Source: Anaerolineae bacterium
GTDB lineage: Bacteria; Chloroflexota; Anaerolineae; Anaerolineales; Villigracilaceae
Assembly: GCA_003158885.1 (NCBI GenBank)
Contig: PMLN01000078.1
Coordinates: 1 to 9,702 of the forward strand
Direction of reading: 5' to 3'
DNA: 9,702 nt
Both the position numbers and the translations under genes were made by a program. The notes under the pieces are model-generated. The model was not told where the DNA came from. It made no database searches and worked only from the letters and a program-made list of their open reading frames with translations. Below, piece after piece: positions 1-6,255 of this stretch. Numbering within the stretch: the stretch's first letter is position 1; each line of letters begins with the position of its first letter.

Positions 1-450
1 GATGCGGCGCAGCACGTCCAGGGTTTGATAGACTGCCCAGGCCGAGGTATACGGGCCGAAATAGCGCGAGCCGTCTTCCGTCATCTGCCGCGTCACGGTG
101 ACTTTCGGGAAGGGGTCCGCCCAGTGAACTTTGATATACGGATAACGCTTGTCGTCCTTGAGACGGATGTTGAATTTTGGCCGGTGTTTCTTGATGAGGT
201 TCATCTCGAGGATCAGCGCTTCCAGCTCCGACCCAACCAGGATCCACTCGATGTTGCCGATCTCGCGCACCAGGCGGCGTGTCTTTGCATCGTGGCTGGC
301 ATCGGCGTGGAAATAAGACCGCACACGGTTGCGCAGGTTGATGGCTTTCCCCACGTAAATTACATCGCCTGCCGCATTCCGGTAGATATAACAGCCCGGC
401 TTGGTGGGCAGGGTAGCCAGGATTCCCTGGAGTTGTTCGGAAATTTCCAC
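1..450 (-). CDS. uvrC: UvrABC excinuclease subunit C, N-terminal part (cut by window edge)
   Basis: UvrC makes the dual incisions around bulky DNA lesions in nucleotide excision repair, working in the cytoplasm after UvrA/UvrB damage recognition. Seen here are the first 150 codons, which cover the GIY-YIG nuclease domain: PGCYIYRNAAGDVIYVGKA (residues 18-36), the catalytic arginine in NLRNRV (R40) and the metal-binding glutamate in SELEALILE (E77). Spacing matches the family (known catalytic residues R39 and E76 in Thermotoga UvrC). The following segment GSRYFGPYTSAWAV is also typical. The UvrB-interacting and RNase H-like C-terminal parts lie beyond base 1. I chose the GTG at 450-448 because the protein there starts with VEISEQLQGILATLP, the normal distance from the GIY motif. 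No in-frame ATG lies nearby and no Shine-Dalgarno precedes the GTG. An extended -10 box ends only 7 nt upstream, suggesting a leaderless message. The gene is divergent from the Yip1-family gene. Confidence 0.95.
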   Translation of the reverse strand, partial: MEISEQLQGILATLPTKPGCYIYRNAAGDVIYVGKAINLRNRVRSYFHADASHDAKTRRLVREIGNIEWILVGSELEALILEMNLIKKHRPKFNIRLKDDKRYPYIKVHWADPFPKVTVTRQMTEDGSRYFGPYTSAWAVYQTLDVLRRI

Positions 451-457
451 GCAGATA

Positions 458-466
458 ATTGTAGCA
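458..466 (-). promoter_or_regulatory. Extended -10 promoter element of uvrC, probable leaderless start
   Basis: Read on the minus strand this is TGCTACAAT, an extended -10 (TGn plus TACAAT). Its downstream edge is 7 nt from the GTG of uvrC, so transcription should begin at or within a base or two of the start codon. No good -35 is seen at 16-18 bp, which fits extended -10 promoters. The start-site position is inferred. Confidence 0.55.
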
Positions 467-535
467 CAGGGAAATATTCCTGCGCTGAACTTTCATGTGT
501 CCGTATCTGTTAGGGCGGATAGGTGTTTTGGGCTA

Positions 536-564
536 TTGAATCGGATCATCATTTATGGTATAAA
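536..564 (+). promoter_or_regulatory. Sigma70-type promoter of the Yip1-family gene
   Basis: The -35 is TTGAAT (536-541) and the -10 is TATAAA (559-564), separated by exactly 17 bp, with an extended TGG directly before the -10 (556-558). The predicted start of transcription is near 571, followed by a good ribosome binding site AAAGGAGA (579-586) before the ATG at 592. Confidence 0.7.
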
Positions 565-591
565 AAGTGAAACTATTCAAAGGAGAATCGT

Positions 592-1332
592 ATGAACATG
601 AATATGCCCGTTTCCAATGCTCCAACCCCATCAGGGGGATCAGGAGGTATAAGTTCATGGTTTTCAACGTGGATCACCGCTGTTTCCAAACCTAACGAAC
701 AAACCTTCGCTCAGATAGCAGATTCGCCAAGTGCATCTTTCGGTACTGCAGCTCTTTGGGTATTCATAGCAGGAACAGTTTCTGCATTGATTCAGGCCAT
801 TCTGCAAGCCATCTTAAGCCTGGTTGGTTTTCACGCTCAAATTCCAGGCTTGGGAGCCGCCGGAGTGGGCGGAACTAGTACCGGTTTTGGATCAATTGCG
901 CTTAGTGTTTGCCTTACGCCTGTTTATGGTATTGTTGCCGTCATAGCTTTCATAATTTTGGTCGCGATCTTTCAGGCGATGGCCAGACTATTTCGCGGTA
1001 CTGGTTCATTTACCAAGCTAACCTATCCTATAGCCGCGATCTACGTACCAGTATCCCTTGTGCTTAGCATTTTCACCCCATTTTATCTTGTTCCGTACCT
1101 TGGAGTTTGTGTGGGTATCCTTGTGTTTGCGGCTGCCATCTACAACATAGTTTTGGAGATTATGGCTGTTAAGGCGGTTAATAATTTTGGTTGGGGCGCC
1201 GCGGTCGGTTCTGTGTTGATAGTTCCTGGCGCGCTTATTATCTGTTCTATATGTGTGATTGCCGTTCTGATGATATTGGGCCCGGTGATTGGTAATGTAT
1301 TCAGCTCGGTCAACCAAAGTCTCGCGCCATAA
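592..1332 (+). CDS. Yip1-family integral membrane protein
   Basis: This 246-residue protein is mostly hydrophobic. A polar, Gly/Ser/Pro-rich N-terminus (residues 1-20) and a short amphipathic stretch GISSWFSTWITAVSKP (19-34) precede about five membrane segments near 52-80, 101-130, 143-165, 168-195 and 203-232. The order FSTWITAVSKPNEQTFAQIADSPSASFGTAALWVFIAGTV, then a loop, then VYGIVAVIAFIILVAIFQAMARLFRGTGSFTKLTYPIAAIYVPVSL, is typical of bacterial Yip1/YIP1 (DUF1282-like) proteins, including the FRGTGSFTKLTYPIA motif after the third segment. The bacterial role is not established. The start is set by AAAGGAGA 5 nt upstream; ATG codons also follow at residues 3 and 5. The gene has its own promoter and a hairpin behind it, so it is likely monocistronic. 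It looks more AT-rich than its neighbours, with ATA, GTA and AGT codons frequent. Confidence 0.75.
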   Translation: MNMNMPVSNAPTPSGGSGGISSWFSTWITAVSKPNEQTFAQIADSPSASFGTAALWVFIAGTVSALIQAILQAILSLVGFHAQIPGLGAAGVGGTSTGFGSIALSVCLTPVYGIVAVIAFIILVAIFQAMARLFRGTGSFTKLTYPIAAIYVPVSLVLSIFTPFYLVPYLGVCVGILVFAAAIYNIVLEIMAVKAVNNFGWGAAVGSVLIVPGALIICSICVIAVLMILGPVIGNVFSSVNQSLAP

Positions 1333-1357
1333 AGTATTGCTATTCCCACTTTTGATG

Positions 1358-1388
1358 ACCTCCTGCATTTGCAGGAGGTTCTGATTTA
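1358..1388 (+). terminator. Hairpin after the Yip1-family gene
   Basis: A perfect 9-bp stem ACCTCCTGC (1358-1366) / GCAGGAGGT (1371-1379) with a 4-nt loop begins 25 nt after the stop codon. It is followed by TCTGATTTAA, a poor U-run, so termination may be weak or factor-assisted. It separates this gene from the next promoter. Confidence 0.55.
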
Positions 1389-1395
1389 ACCTGAA

Positions 1396-1422
1396 TTGAG
1401 CGCAGTTGATGGCGGTTATAAT
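1396..1422 (+). promoter_or_regulatory. Probable promoter of the pncC operon
   Basis: A consensus -10 TATAAT lies at 1417-1422. The best -35 is TTGAGC at 1396-1401, with a short 15-bp spacer. The predicted start is near 1429, leaving a leader of about 18 nt that holds the GGAGGA ribosome binding site (1437-1442) of pncC. Confidence 0.5.
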
Positions 1423-1446
1423 GACTGAACCGTTCTGGAGGAACCA

Positions 1447-1959
1447 TTGACTGATTCACTTGAAATGCAAATTGGCGATCTTCTTCGAGCGCGCAAACTT
1501 AAACTGGCAACCGCCGAATCCTGCACAGGCGGCCTGATCGCCAGCCGCATCACCGATGTGCCCGGATCATCCGACTACTTCCTGGGTGGGGTTGTCGCCT
1601 ACGCCTATGAAGCCAAGGTTGCTTTGCTAGGTGTTTCATGGGATACATTGCATAACCATGGGGCCGTCTCACGCGAAACCGTCCTGGAAATGGCACGCGG
1701 CGCGCGCCAGGCGCTTCAAGCGGATGTCGCCGTGTCGGTCAGCGGGATCGCCGGGCCCGGTGGTGGTCTGCGGGATAAGCCGGTTGGGACAACCTGGTTC
1801 GGGCTTTCCAGCGGGGAGGGGGAATGGGCGCGTCTCTTTTGCTTCGAAGGAAACCGGCTTCAAAATAAAGCCTCCTCTGCGGACGCGGCTTTGCAGTTGC
1901 TGCTCGATTACCTCCACGGCTTGCGTGATCTGAATGCCGACTTGCGGAAGATAAAATGA
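1447..1959 (+). CDS. pncC: Nicotinamide-nucleotide amidase (CinA C-terminal domain protein)
   Basis: PncC hydrolyses nicotinamide mononucleotide to nicotinic acid mononucleotide and ammonia, returning NMN to NAD synthesis. This 170-residue protein is the stand-alone CinA C-terminal domain, without the N-terminal MoCF-like domain of full CinA. Visible motifs are AESCTGGLIASRITDVPGSS (23-42), YAYEAKVALLGV (52-63), GAVSRETVLEMA and SVSGIAGPGGG, then KPVGTTWFGLS. Ser42, Tyr52 and Lys57 keep the 10- and 15-residue spacing I recall for the catalytic Ser-Tyr-Lys of characterised PncC. The start is TTG at 1447, chosen because GGAGGA (1437-1442) sits just upstream; an ATG at 1465 is possible but has no equivalent site. 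Its stop overlaps the next ATG in ATGA (1956-1959), so the two genes are probably translationally coupled. Confidence 0.88.
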   Translation: MTDSLEMQIGDLLRARKLKLATAESCTGGLIASRITDVPGSSDYFLGGVVAYAYEAKVALLGVSWDTLHNHGAVSRETVLEMARGARQALQADVAVSVSGIAGPGGGLRDKPVGTTWFGLSSGEGEWARLFCFEGNRLQNKASSADAALQLLLDYLHGLRDLNADLRKIK

Positions 1960-2660
1960 AACCGGTGATTATTGTCTCTGCCGATGGCGAATGGGAGGCC
2001 GTCAAAAAGCTTTTTCCCGCTGAAAATTATCAAAACTCGCCTTACGGTGAATTTACCAACTTGACACTTGACACCCGGCACTTGACACTCTTTCACGGCG
2101 GCTGGGGAAAGATTTCAGCGGCGGCAACGGCGCAATATGTAATGGATCAATTCAAGCCGGATTTGCTTGTCAATCTTGGGACCTGCGGCGGCTTCGAGGG
2201 GCGCATCAAGCGGGAAACGATCATCCTGGTCGAGAAAACGATCATTTATGACATCTTTGAACAGATGACCGACGGCTCGGAAGAAATTGCTTTTTACACC
2301 ACTACTGTGGATTTATCGTGGTTGCCGCGCGTCCTTCCTTTTCCTGTTCTGCGCGGTTTGTTGGTTTCCGGCGACCGCGATATTTTGGCGCAGGATATTC
2401 CGATGCTGGTTCAAAAATATCAAGCCGTGGCCGCCGATTGGGAGTCCGGCGCGATCGCTTGGGTTGCGAAGAGAAACGGCGTCCGAACTTTGATCTTGCG
2501 CGGAGTGACCGATTTGGTGGGTGACAGCGGAGGAGAGGCGTACGGAGATTATGAATTGTTCCTCCAACGAACTGGCCAGATCATGAGAAAATTGTTCGAT
2601 CAACTGCCTCGCTGGCTGGATGCCATCGAAAAGGTTGAGCAGGGTTATCGGGGTTATTAA
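1956..2660 (+). CDS. Nucleoside phosphorylase-fold protein, MTA/SAH nucleosidase-like
   Basis: This 234-residue protein has the PNP/UDP phosphorylase fold. Glu12 near the N-terminus (ADGEWEAV), the core VNLGTCGGF (72-80), Glu163 in ADWESGAIAWVAKRNG and Asp186 in LRGVTDLVGD align with Glu12, Glu174 and Asp197 of E. coli MTA/SAH nucleosidase, which bind the ribose and protonate the purine. The likely reaction is hydrolysis of 5'-methylthioadenosine or S-adenosylhomocysteine. Another purine nucleoside, or futalosine, is possible because the substrate loop YDIFEQMTD differs from the E. coli enzyme. It overlaps pncC by 4 nt, a sensible pairing of nucleotide salvage functions. Residues 35-44 (NLTLDTRHLT) are encoded by an in-frame run of 7-bp repeats. 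There is no obvious Shine-Dalgarno, so it probably depends on coupling to pncC. Confidence 0.75.
   Translation: MKPVIIVSADGEWEAVKKLFPAENYQNSPYGEFTNLTLDTRHLTLFHGGWGKISAAATAQYVMDQFKPDLLVNLGTCGGFEGRIKRETIILVEKTIIYDIFEQMTDGSEEIAFYTTTVDLSWLPRVLPFPVLRGLLVSGDRDILAQDIPMLVQKYQAVAADWESGAIAWVAKRNGVRTLILRGVTDLVGDSGGEAYGDYELFLQRTGQIMRKLFDQLPRWLDAIEKVEQGYRGY
2061..2089 (+). repeat. 7-bp tandem repeat inside a coding sequence
   Basis: Four consecutive 7-bp units run at 2061, 2068, 2075 and 2082: three exact TTGACAC and one degenerate CCGGCAC. Three units make 21 nt, so the reading frame is preserved. It encodes the surface strand around LTLDTRHLTL in the nucleosidase-like protein. Confidence 0.8.
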
Positions 2661-2729
2661 CCGATCTTATGCAGATATCTTGAAGATTTCTGAAATCGTG
2701 CATGAGTTCTTTTGAGTACGCCTTGTAGT

Positions 2730-2745
2730 AACGACTTCAGTCGTT
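2730..2745. repeat. Small hairpin in the convergent spacer (first)
   Basis: Stem AACGAC/GTCGTT with a TTCA loop, embedded in GTAGTAACGACTTCAGTCG, a sequence style seen as a dispersed palindrome in many bacterial genomes. It lies 69 nt after the nucleosidase-like gene. It has no U-run, so a terminator role is uncertain. Confidence 0.5.
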
Positions 2746-2789
2746 CTCTCGAAAGCGTTTACGAACTTTGGGCGCCCCCTATCTCACGG

Positions 2790-2807
2790 AGTCGGATTCA
2801 TCCGACT
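2790..2807. repeat. Small hairpin in the convergent spacer (second)
   Basis: A perfect 7-bp stem AGTCGGA/TCCGACT with the same TTCA loop as the hairpin 45 bp upstream, followed on the + strand by TTTC. Together they may form a weak bidirectional terminator between the converging transcripts. The rest of 2661-2856 shows no gene. Confidence 0.5.
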
Positions 2808-2856
2808 TTCATGAACTGAGGCATGGATCTATCCCGTCGGGTTTATAACCACGGCG

Positions 2857-2992
2857 AACTTTCCAACCTTCTAACCTTTCAATTTTTCAACCTTTTAACC
2901 TTTCAACCTTCTAACTTTTTAACTTTTCAACCTTTCAACTTTCTCACTTTCCAACCTTTCAACCTTTCAACCTTCTCACTTTATAACTTGCC
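2857..2992. repeat. 8-bp tandem array, 17 units, consensus AACCTTTC
   Basis: Seventeen units of exactly 8 bp run without one insertion or deletion from 2857 to 2992. The commonest forms are AACCTTTC and AACCTTCT, with variants AACTTTTC, AACTTTCT, CACTTTCC and AACTTGCC. Most differences are C/T changes at unit positions 4-8; position 2 (A) is invariant, and position 1 (A) changes only to C. On the minus strand it reads GGTTGAAA repeated and begins 10 nt after the zwf stop codon, so it would form the 3' end of the pentose phosphate operon transcript. No U-run terminator separates zwf from it. Confidence 0.9.
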
Positions 2993-3002
2993 TGTGGCGA
3001 TT

Positions 3003-4457
3003 TCAATGCTGTTGCCAGCGCGACCAGGCGCGGCCATCGCGGGCGATCATTTCATCGGCCTCGGCTGGACCCCATGAACCAAGTTCATACGTGGAAAGAG
3101 GCGTGTTTTGCGCATCCCAATATTCCAGGATCGGATCGATCAAACCCCAGGCGGTTTCCGCTTCATCGGCGCGGGTGAACAGGGATGCGTCGCCTGTTAA
3201 AGCATCCAGCAGGAGGCGTTCGTAGGATTCGGGGATCGAGGTTTTTCCGAATGAATCGGCATAATGAAATTCCATGTCCACCGAGCGCATGTCCGCGGCT
3301 GTATCCGGAACCTTGGCTTCGAAGCGCCAATGGATGCCTTCATCGGGCTGAAGATATAATGCCAGCATGTTCGCTGTCATCCCGCCGCGCGCGTTGGGGA
3401 AAAGCAGATGCGGCGGTTCCTTGAACTCGATGATGATCTCTGAGATTTTTTCCGCCAGGCGTTTCCCCGATCGCAGATAGAATGGCACACCCTGCCAGCG
3501 CCAGTTATCGATCTGCAGGCGGAGCGCGGCATAGGTGGCGGTCGTGGAATCAGATTTGACCCCTTCTTCCTCGCGATACCCCTTGTATTGCGAGCACACC
3601 GTGTTGAGCGCCACGGTCTCGCTTTTCAGCGGTTGAATGGAGTTTAATACTTTGACTTTTTCGTTGCGCAGGGCGTTGGACTCAAATGAAGCCGGCGGCT
3701 CCATCGCGACCAGTGTAACCAGTTGTAATAAATGATTCTGGAACATGTCACGCAAAACGCCGACCTTGTCGTAATATCCGGCGCGGTGTTCCACGCCGAC
3801 TTGTTCGGCAACGGTGATCTCGACGTGGTCGATATAATTGCGATTCCATAAAGGCTCGAAGATCGTATTCGCGAAGCGTGCGACCAGTATGTTTTGAACG
3901 GTCTCCTTGCCAAGATAATGGTCGATGCGATAGATTTGATTCTCGTTCAGCGCCTTGTGTATTTGAAGGTTCAGGCTCCGCGCCGAAGCCAGGTCTACAC
4001 CGAACGGTTTCTCGATGACCACACGCCGCCAGCCGCCGTCCTCTTGAAGTTGTCCGGTCAGACCCAGCAGATCGATGATGTTTGGAAATATTCCCGGCGG
4101 CGTTGCCATGTAATAGAGACGATTGCCTGAACCGCTTTCCCATTTGCCAATGGTATCGCTCAGTCTTTTGAAATCGGCCAGGTCGGTGTAGCGGCCTTGC
4201 TGGTAGGTGAGATTGGGCGCAAAGGTATTCCATTCTTCTTCACGGAATTCAAAGGATGCAAATTGTTTCATCGCCTCGCCGAGGTGTGCGTGGAACTGTT
4301 CATCTGTAAAGGCTGTGTTTCCGTATCCGACGATACGAAATTTCCCAGGCATTCGTCCTTTGATGAACGAATTAAATAGCGAAGGCACAAGTTTGCGCTG
4401 GGTCAGGTCACCCGATGCGCCGAAAATAATGATGGAAACGGGAAGATCGTTATTCAT
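3003..4457 (-). CDS. zwf: Glucose-6-phosphate 1-dehydrogenase
   Basis: This enzyme oxidises glucose 6-phosphate to 6-phosphoglucono-1,5-lactone, the first step of the oxidative pentose phosphate pathway. The 484-residue protein has normal family length. Motifs in order are the dinucleotide loop GASGDLTQRK (13-22), YYMATPP (115-121), EKPFG (149-153), the active-site signature RIDHYLGKE (177-185) and the catalytic His in RDMFQNHLLQ, then the substrate-binding SGKRL. The arginine that binds the NADP 2'-phosphate (human R72 in GYARS, Leuconostoc R46) is Asn47 here, in GYGNT, which suggests NAD use. I chose the ATG at 4457 (MNNDLPVSIIIFGAS) because AAGGA lies 8 nt upstream; an ATG at 4466 is the alternative. 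It is the last gene of the acyltransferase-pgl-gnd-zwf operon, 103 nt after gnd, and the 8-bp array follows it. Confidence 0.95.
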   Translation of the reverse strand: MNNDLPVSIIIFGASGDLTQRKLVPSLFNSFIKGRMPGKFRIVGYGNTAFTDEQFHAHLGEAMKQFASFEFREEEWNTFAPNLTYQQGRYTDLADFKRLSDTIGKWESGSGNRLYYMATPPGIFPNIIDLLGLTGQLQEDGGWRRVVIEKPFGVDLASARSLNLQIHKALNENQIYRIDHYLGKETVQNILVARFANTIFEPLWNRNYIDHVEITVAEQVGVEHRAGYYDKVGVLRDMFQNHLLQLVTLVAMEPPASFESNALRNEKVKVLNSIQPLKSETVALNTVCSQYKGYREEEGVKSDSTTATYAALRLQIDNWRWQGVPFYLRSGKRLAEKISEIIIEFKEPPHLLFPNARGGMTANMLALYLQPDEGIHWRFEAKVPDTAADMRSVDMEFHYADSFGKTSIPESYERLLLDALTGDASLFTRADEAETAWGLIDPILEYWDAQNTPLSTYELGSWGPAEADEMIARDGRAWSRWQQH

Positions 4458-4499
4458 AAGAGACATCCTTGGCCATAGACGACTCGGAGCACACAAAAC

Positions 4500-4560
4500 T
4501 ACTTATGCTTCTCCGTGCTCTTCGCGAAGCACGCAAAGCGCTCGTGTACTCTGTGGTGAA
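4500..4560 (-). repeat. Dispersed-type repeat with palindrome between gnd and zwf
   Basis: On the minus strand the spacer reads TTCACCACAGAGTACACGAG, then CGCTTTGCGTGCTTCGCGAAG, then AGCACGGAGAAG. The CCACAGAG-n-ACAC-GAG-GCACGGAGAAG pattern is a widespread bacterial intergenic repeat style. In its middle, 4515-4532 is a near-perfect 18-bp palindrome (core CTTCGCGAAG on the minus strand reading). It starts directly at the gnd stop codon and occupies most of the 103-nt gap, which could affect expression of zwf relative to gnd. Confidence 0.55.
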
Positions 4561-5469
4561 CTAGATTTCCTTCTTTACCGCATGTCCGCCGAATTGATTT
4601 CGCATGGCGGCTAACAAGCGCGCAGAGAAATTTTCATCGTCGCGGCTGGCGAAACGCATTTGCAAAGCCAGCGTGATGATTGGCGCAGGCACATCCTGAT
4701 CCATCGCCTCGGCCACCGTCCACCGGCCTTCGCCCGAATCTTCCACCCACGGCTTAATGTCGGAAAGGGTCGGGTCGTCTTTCAAGGCGCGCGCGGTCAA
4801 GTCAAGTAACCATGAGCGCACCACGCTTCCGTATCTCCAGATTTCGGCAATTTCCTCAAGGTTCAAGTTAAACTCTTTCTTGGCTTTCATGATATTGAAT
4901 CCCTCTGCGAAAGCCTGCATCATGCCATATTCGATCCCATTGTGTATCATCTTGACGAAATGTCCCGCGCCATGGGGTCCCACATGGCCCCAGCCTTTGT
5001 CTGCCGCAGGAGCCAGCGTCTGAAAAATCGGACGCATCTTTTCCACCACCTCGGCCTTGCCGCCGATCATCAAACTATATCCCTCTTGGAGACCCCAGAT
5101 GCCCCCGCTGGTGCCGCTATCAAGGAATTCGATTTCCCTGGATTCCAATAATACCGCGTGGCGCATTGAATCTTTGTAATTGGAATTGCCGCCATCAATG
5201 ACCACATCGCCTTTTGTGAGCAGACCTGCCAACTTCTGGACGGTGTCGTCTGTGATTGGACCGGCAGGGATCATCAGCCAGATCACCCTCGGCGGTTTCA
5301 ATAATTTAACAACTTCTTCCAGGGAACGTGCGCCTTCCGCACCGTTTTGGGTCGCTGCTTGAATGGCCTCCTCGCTGGGATCGAAGCCGATCACGCGCTG
5401 GCCTCCGCGTACGAGTCTGGTAGCCATGTTCAAGCCCATCTTGCCTAATCCGATCATTGCCAGTTCCAT
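4561..5469 (-). CDS. gnd: 6-phosphogluconate dehydrogenase (decarboxylating), short NAD-type
   Basis: It converts 6-phosphogluconate to ribulose 5-phosphate and CO2. At 302 residues it belongs to the short YqeC/GndA-like class rather than the 470-residue form. The sequence shows the Rossmann loop GLGKMG (7-12), FLDSGTSGGIWGLQEG (115-130) for substrate binding, and the catalytic Lys173 and Asn177 in GHFVKMIHNGIEYG, then the C-terminal helical domain with EDSGEGRW. The second beta strand ends in Asp30 (GFDPS), where NADP-specific enzymes carry Asn-Arg-Thr; an acid there favours NAD. The start ATG at 5469 follows AAAGGA at about 8-nt spacing. The gene begins 12 nt after the pgl stop codon, behind a strong hairpin formed by the end of pgl. 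Confidence 0.93.
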   Translation of the reverse strand: MELAMIGLGKMGLNMATRLVRGGQRVIGFDPSEEAIQAATQNGAEGARSLEEVVKLLKPPRVIWLMIPAGPITDDTVQKLAGLLTKGDVVIDGGNSNYKDSMRHAVLLESREIEFLDSGTSGGIWGLQEGYSLMIGGKAEVVEKMRPIFQTLAPAADKGWGHVGPHGAGHFVKMIHNGIEYGMMQAFAEGFNIMKAKKEFNLNLEEIAEIWRYGSVVRSWLLDLTARALKDDPTLSDIKPWVEDSGEGRWTVAEAMDQDVPAPIITLALQMRFASRDDENFSARLLAAMRNQFGGHAVKKEI

Positions 5470-5481
5470 CTTCTTTTTCCT

Positions 5482-6255
5482 TTACTCCCCTCTCCCTTTG
5501 GGAGAGGGGGTGAGGGTAAGTTTGCTTGCCGCGTCCCGCTCCACCATCCAAATCAATTCTCCATTTGTTGGGCGGATGCGTTGTGCGGGTAGTTTCTCCG
5601 GTCTAAATTCGCCGTACAAGACGTTTGCAAGAGTCTCGGACTTACTTTCCCCGCTGACAAGAAACAGGATTCGGCGCGCGGCGTTGAACACCAACGGTGT
5701 CAGCGTTACGCGATTTACAGGGCGATCCTCATATTGGGCCGTGACCGCCAGGACCGGCGTGGATGCTGTCACCTCTGAACCGGGGAAGAGCGAGGCCGTA
5801 TGCCCATCGTTGCCCATGCCAAGCAAGGCCAAATCGAAGCGCGGCCAATCGAGCGGAGGGGTTGCGAAGTCCTTGAGTGCCCTCGCGTAATCCTCAGCCG
5901 CCGCCCCCGGCTCGAGTTCTGATCGGACTCGGTGTACGTTTTCCGGTGGAATGGGCACGCGTCCCAGCAGTACCTCGTACGCCTGCCGGTAGTTATTTTC
6001 CAGGTCTTCGATCGGCACGCAGCGTTCGTCGCCCCAGAATGCATGGAGCCTTTGCCAGTCGATCCGTTCACGGAAGGGTGTCTGGGCCAGCAATTGATAT
6101 AGTTCTGTGGGCGTGTTGCCGCCGCTCAAGGCGGCCAGAAATCGCCCGCGCTGTGCTGCGGCTTGTACCGAAGTTTCAATGAATAATTCAGCCGCGGCGA
6201 GACTAAGCGCTTCGAGATGATCGAAGATTCGAAGTTCGGGTTTTAGGTTTGCCAT
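5482..6255 (-). CDS. pgl: 6-phosphogluconolactonase
   Basis: Pgl hydrolyses 6-phosphogluconolactone to 6-phosphogluconate, linking the Zwf and Gnd steps. The 257-residue protein is of the DevB/SOL type, not the beta-propeller type. Motifs are LSGGNTPTELY (43-53), FWGDERCVP (73-81), and the signature GMGNDGHTASLFPG (146-159), with R182 in RVTLTP and LVSGESK (199-205). The ATG at 6255 lies inside the last codons of the acyltransferase gene (13-nt overlap), so translation is probably coupled. The last twelve residues, LTLTPSPKGRGE, are encoded by a palindromic repeat element and are not part of the enzyme fold; the ancestral protein likely ended near residue 245. Confidence 0.93.
   Translation of the reverse strand: MANLKPELRIFDHLEALSLAAAELFIETSVQAAAQRGRFLAALSGGNTPTELYQLLAQTPFRERIDWQRLHAFWGDERCVPIEDLENNYRQAYEVLLGRVPIPPENVHRVRSELEPGAAAEDYARALKDFATPPLDWPRFDLALLGMGNDGHTASLFPGSEVTASTPVLAVTAQYEDRPVNRVTLTPLVFNAARRILFLVSGESKSETLANVLYGEFRPEKLPAQRIRPTNGELIWMVERDAASKLTLTPSPKGRGE
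5487..5509 (-). repeat. REP-like palindrome overlapping the 3' end of pgl
   Basis: A perfect 10-bp stem CCCCTCTCCC (5487-5496) / GGGAGAGGGG (5500-5509) with a 3-nt loop, flanked by TGAGGGTAAG. This is the common CTCACCCCCTCTCCC-type dispersed element. It supplies the last codons of pgl. In the transcript it forms a hairpin ending just before the pgl stop and the gnd ribosome binding site, so it could stabilise upstream mRNA or reduce gnd translation. Confidence 0.75.

Noticed and set aside
25..513. 162-codon + strand open frame
   Set aside because: It is antisense to uvrC, whose protein sequence is unmistakable on the other strand.
592..1332. Yip1-family gene as recent horizontal transfer
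   Set aside because: It looks AT-richer than its neighbours, but membrane proteins often do; without genome-wide composition statistics this is not supportable.
2857..2992. CRISPR array
   Set aside because: Units of 8 bp abut with no spacers, and no cas genes are present; the 9-bp array is excluded for the same reason.
2823..3077. 84-codon + strand open frame with repeats of LLTFQPFN
   Set aside because: It is the translation of the 8-bp array (three units equal eight codons) and runs into the zwf 3' end; no ribosome binding site and no family.
4458..4496. Extended TTG start for zwf
   Set aside because: No ribosome binding site and no homology in the extra 13 residues; the ATG at 4457 with AAGGA fits the family.
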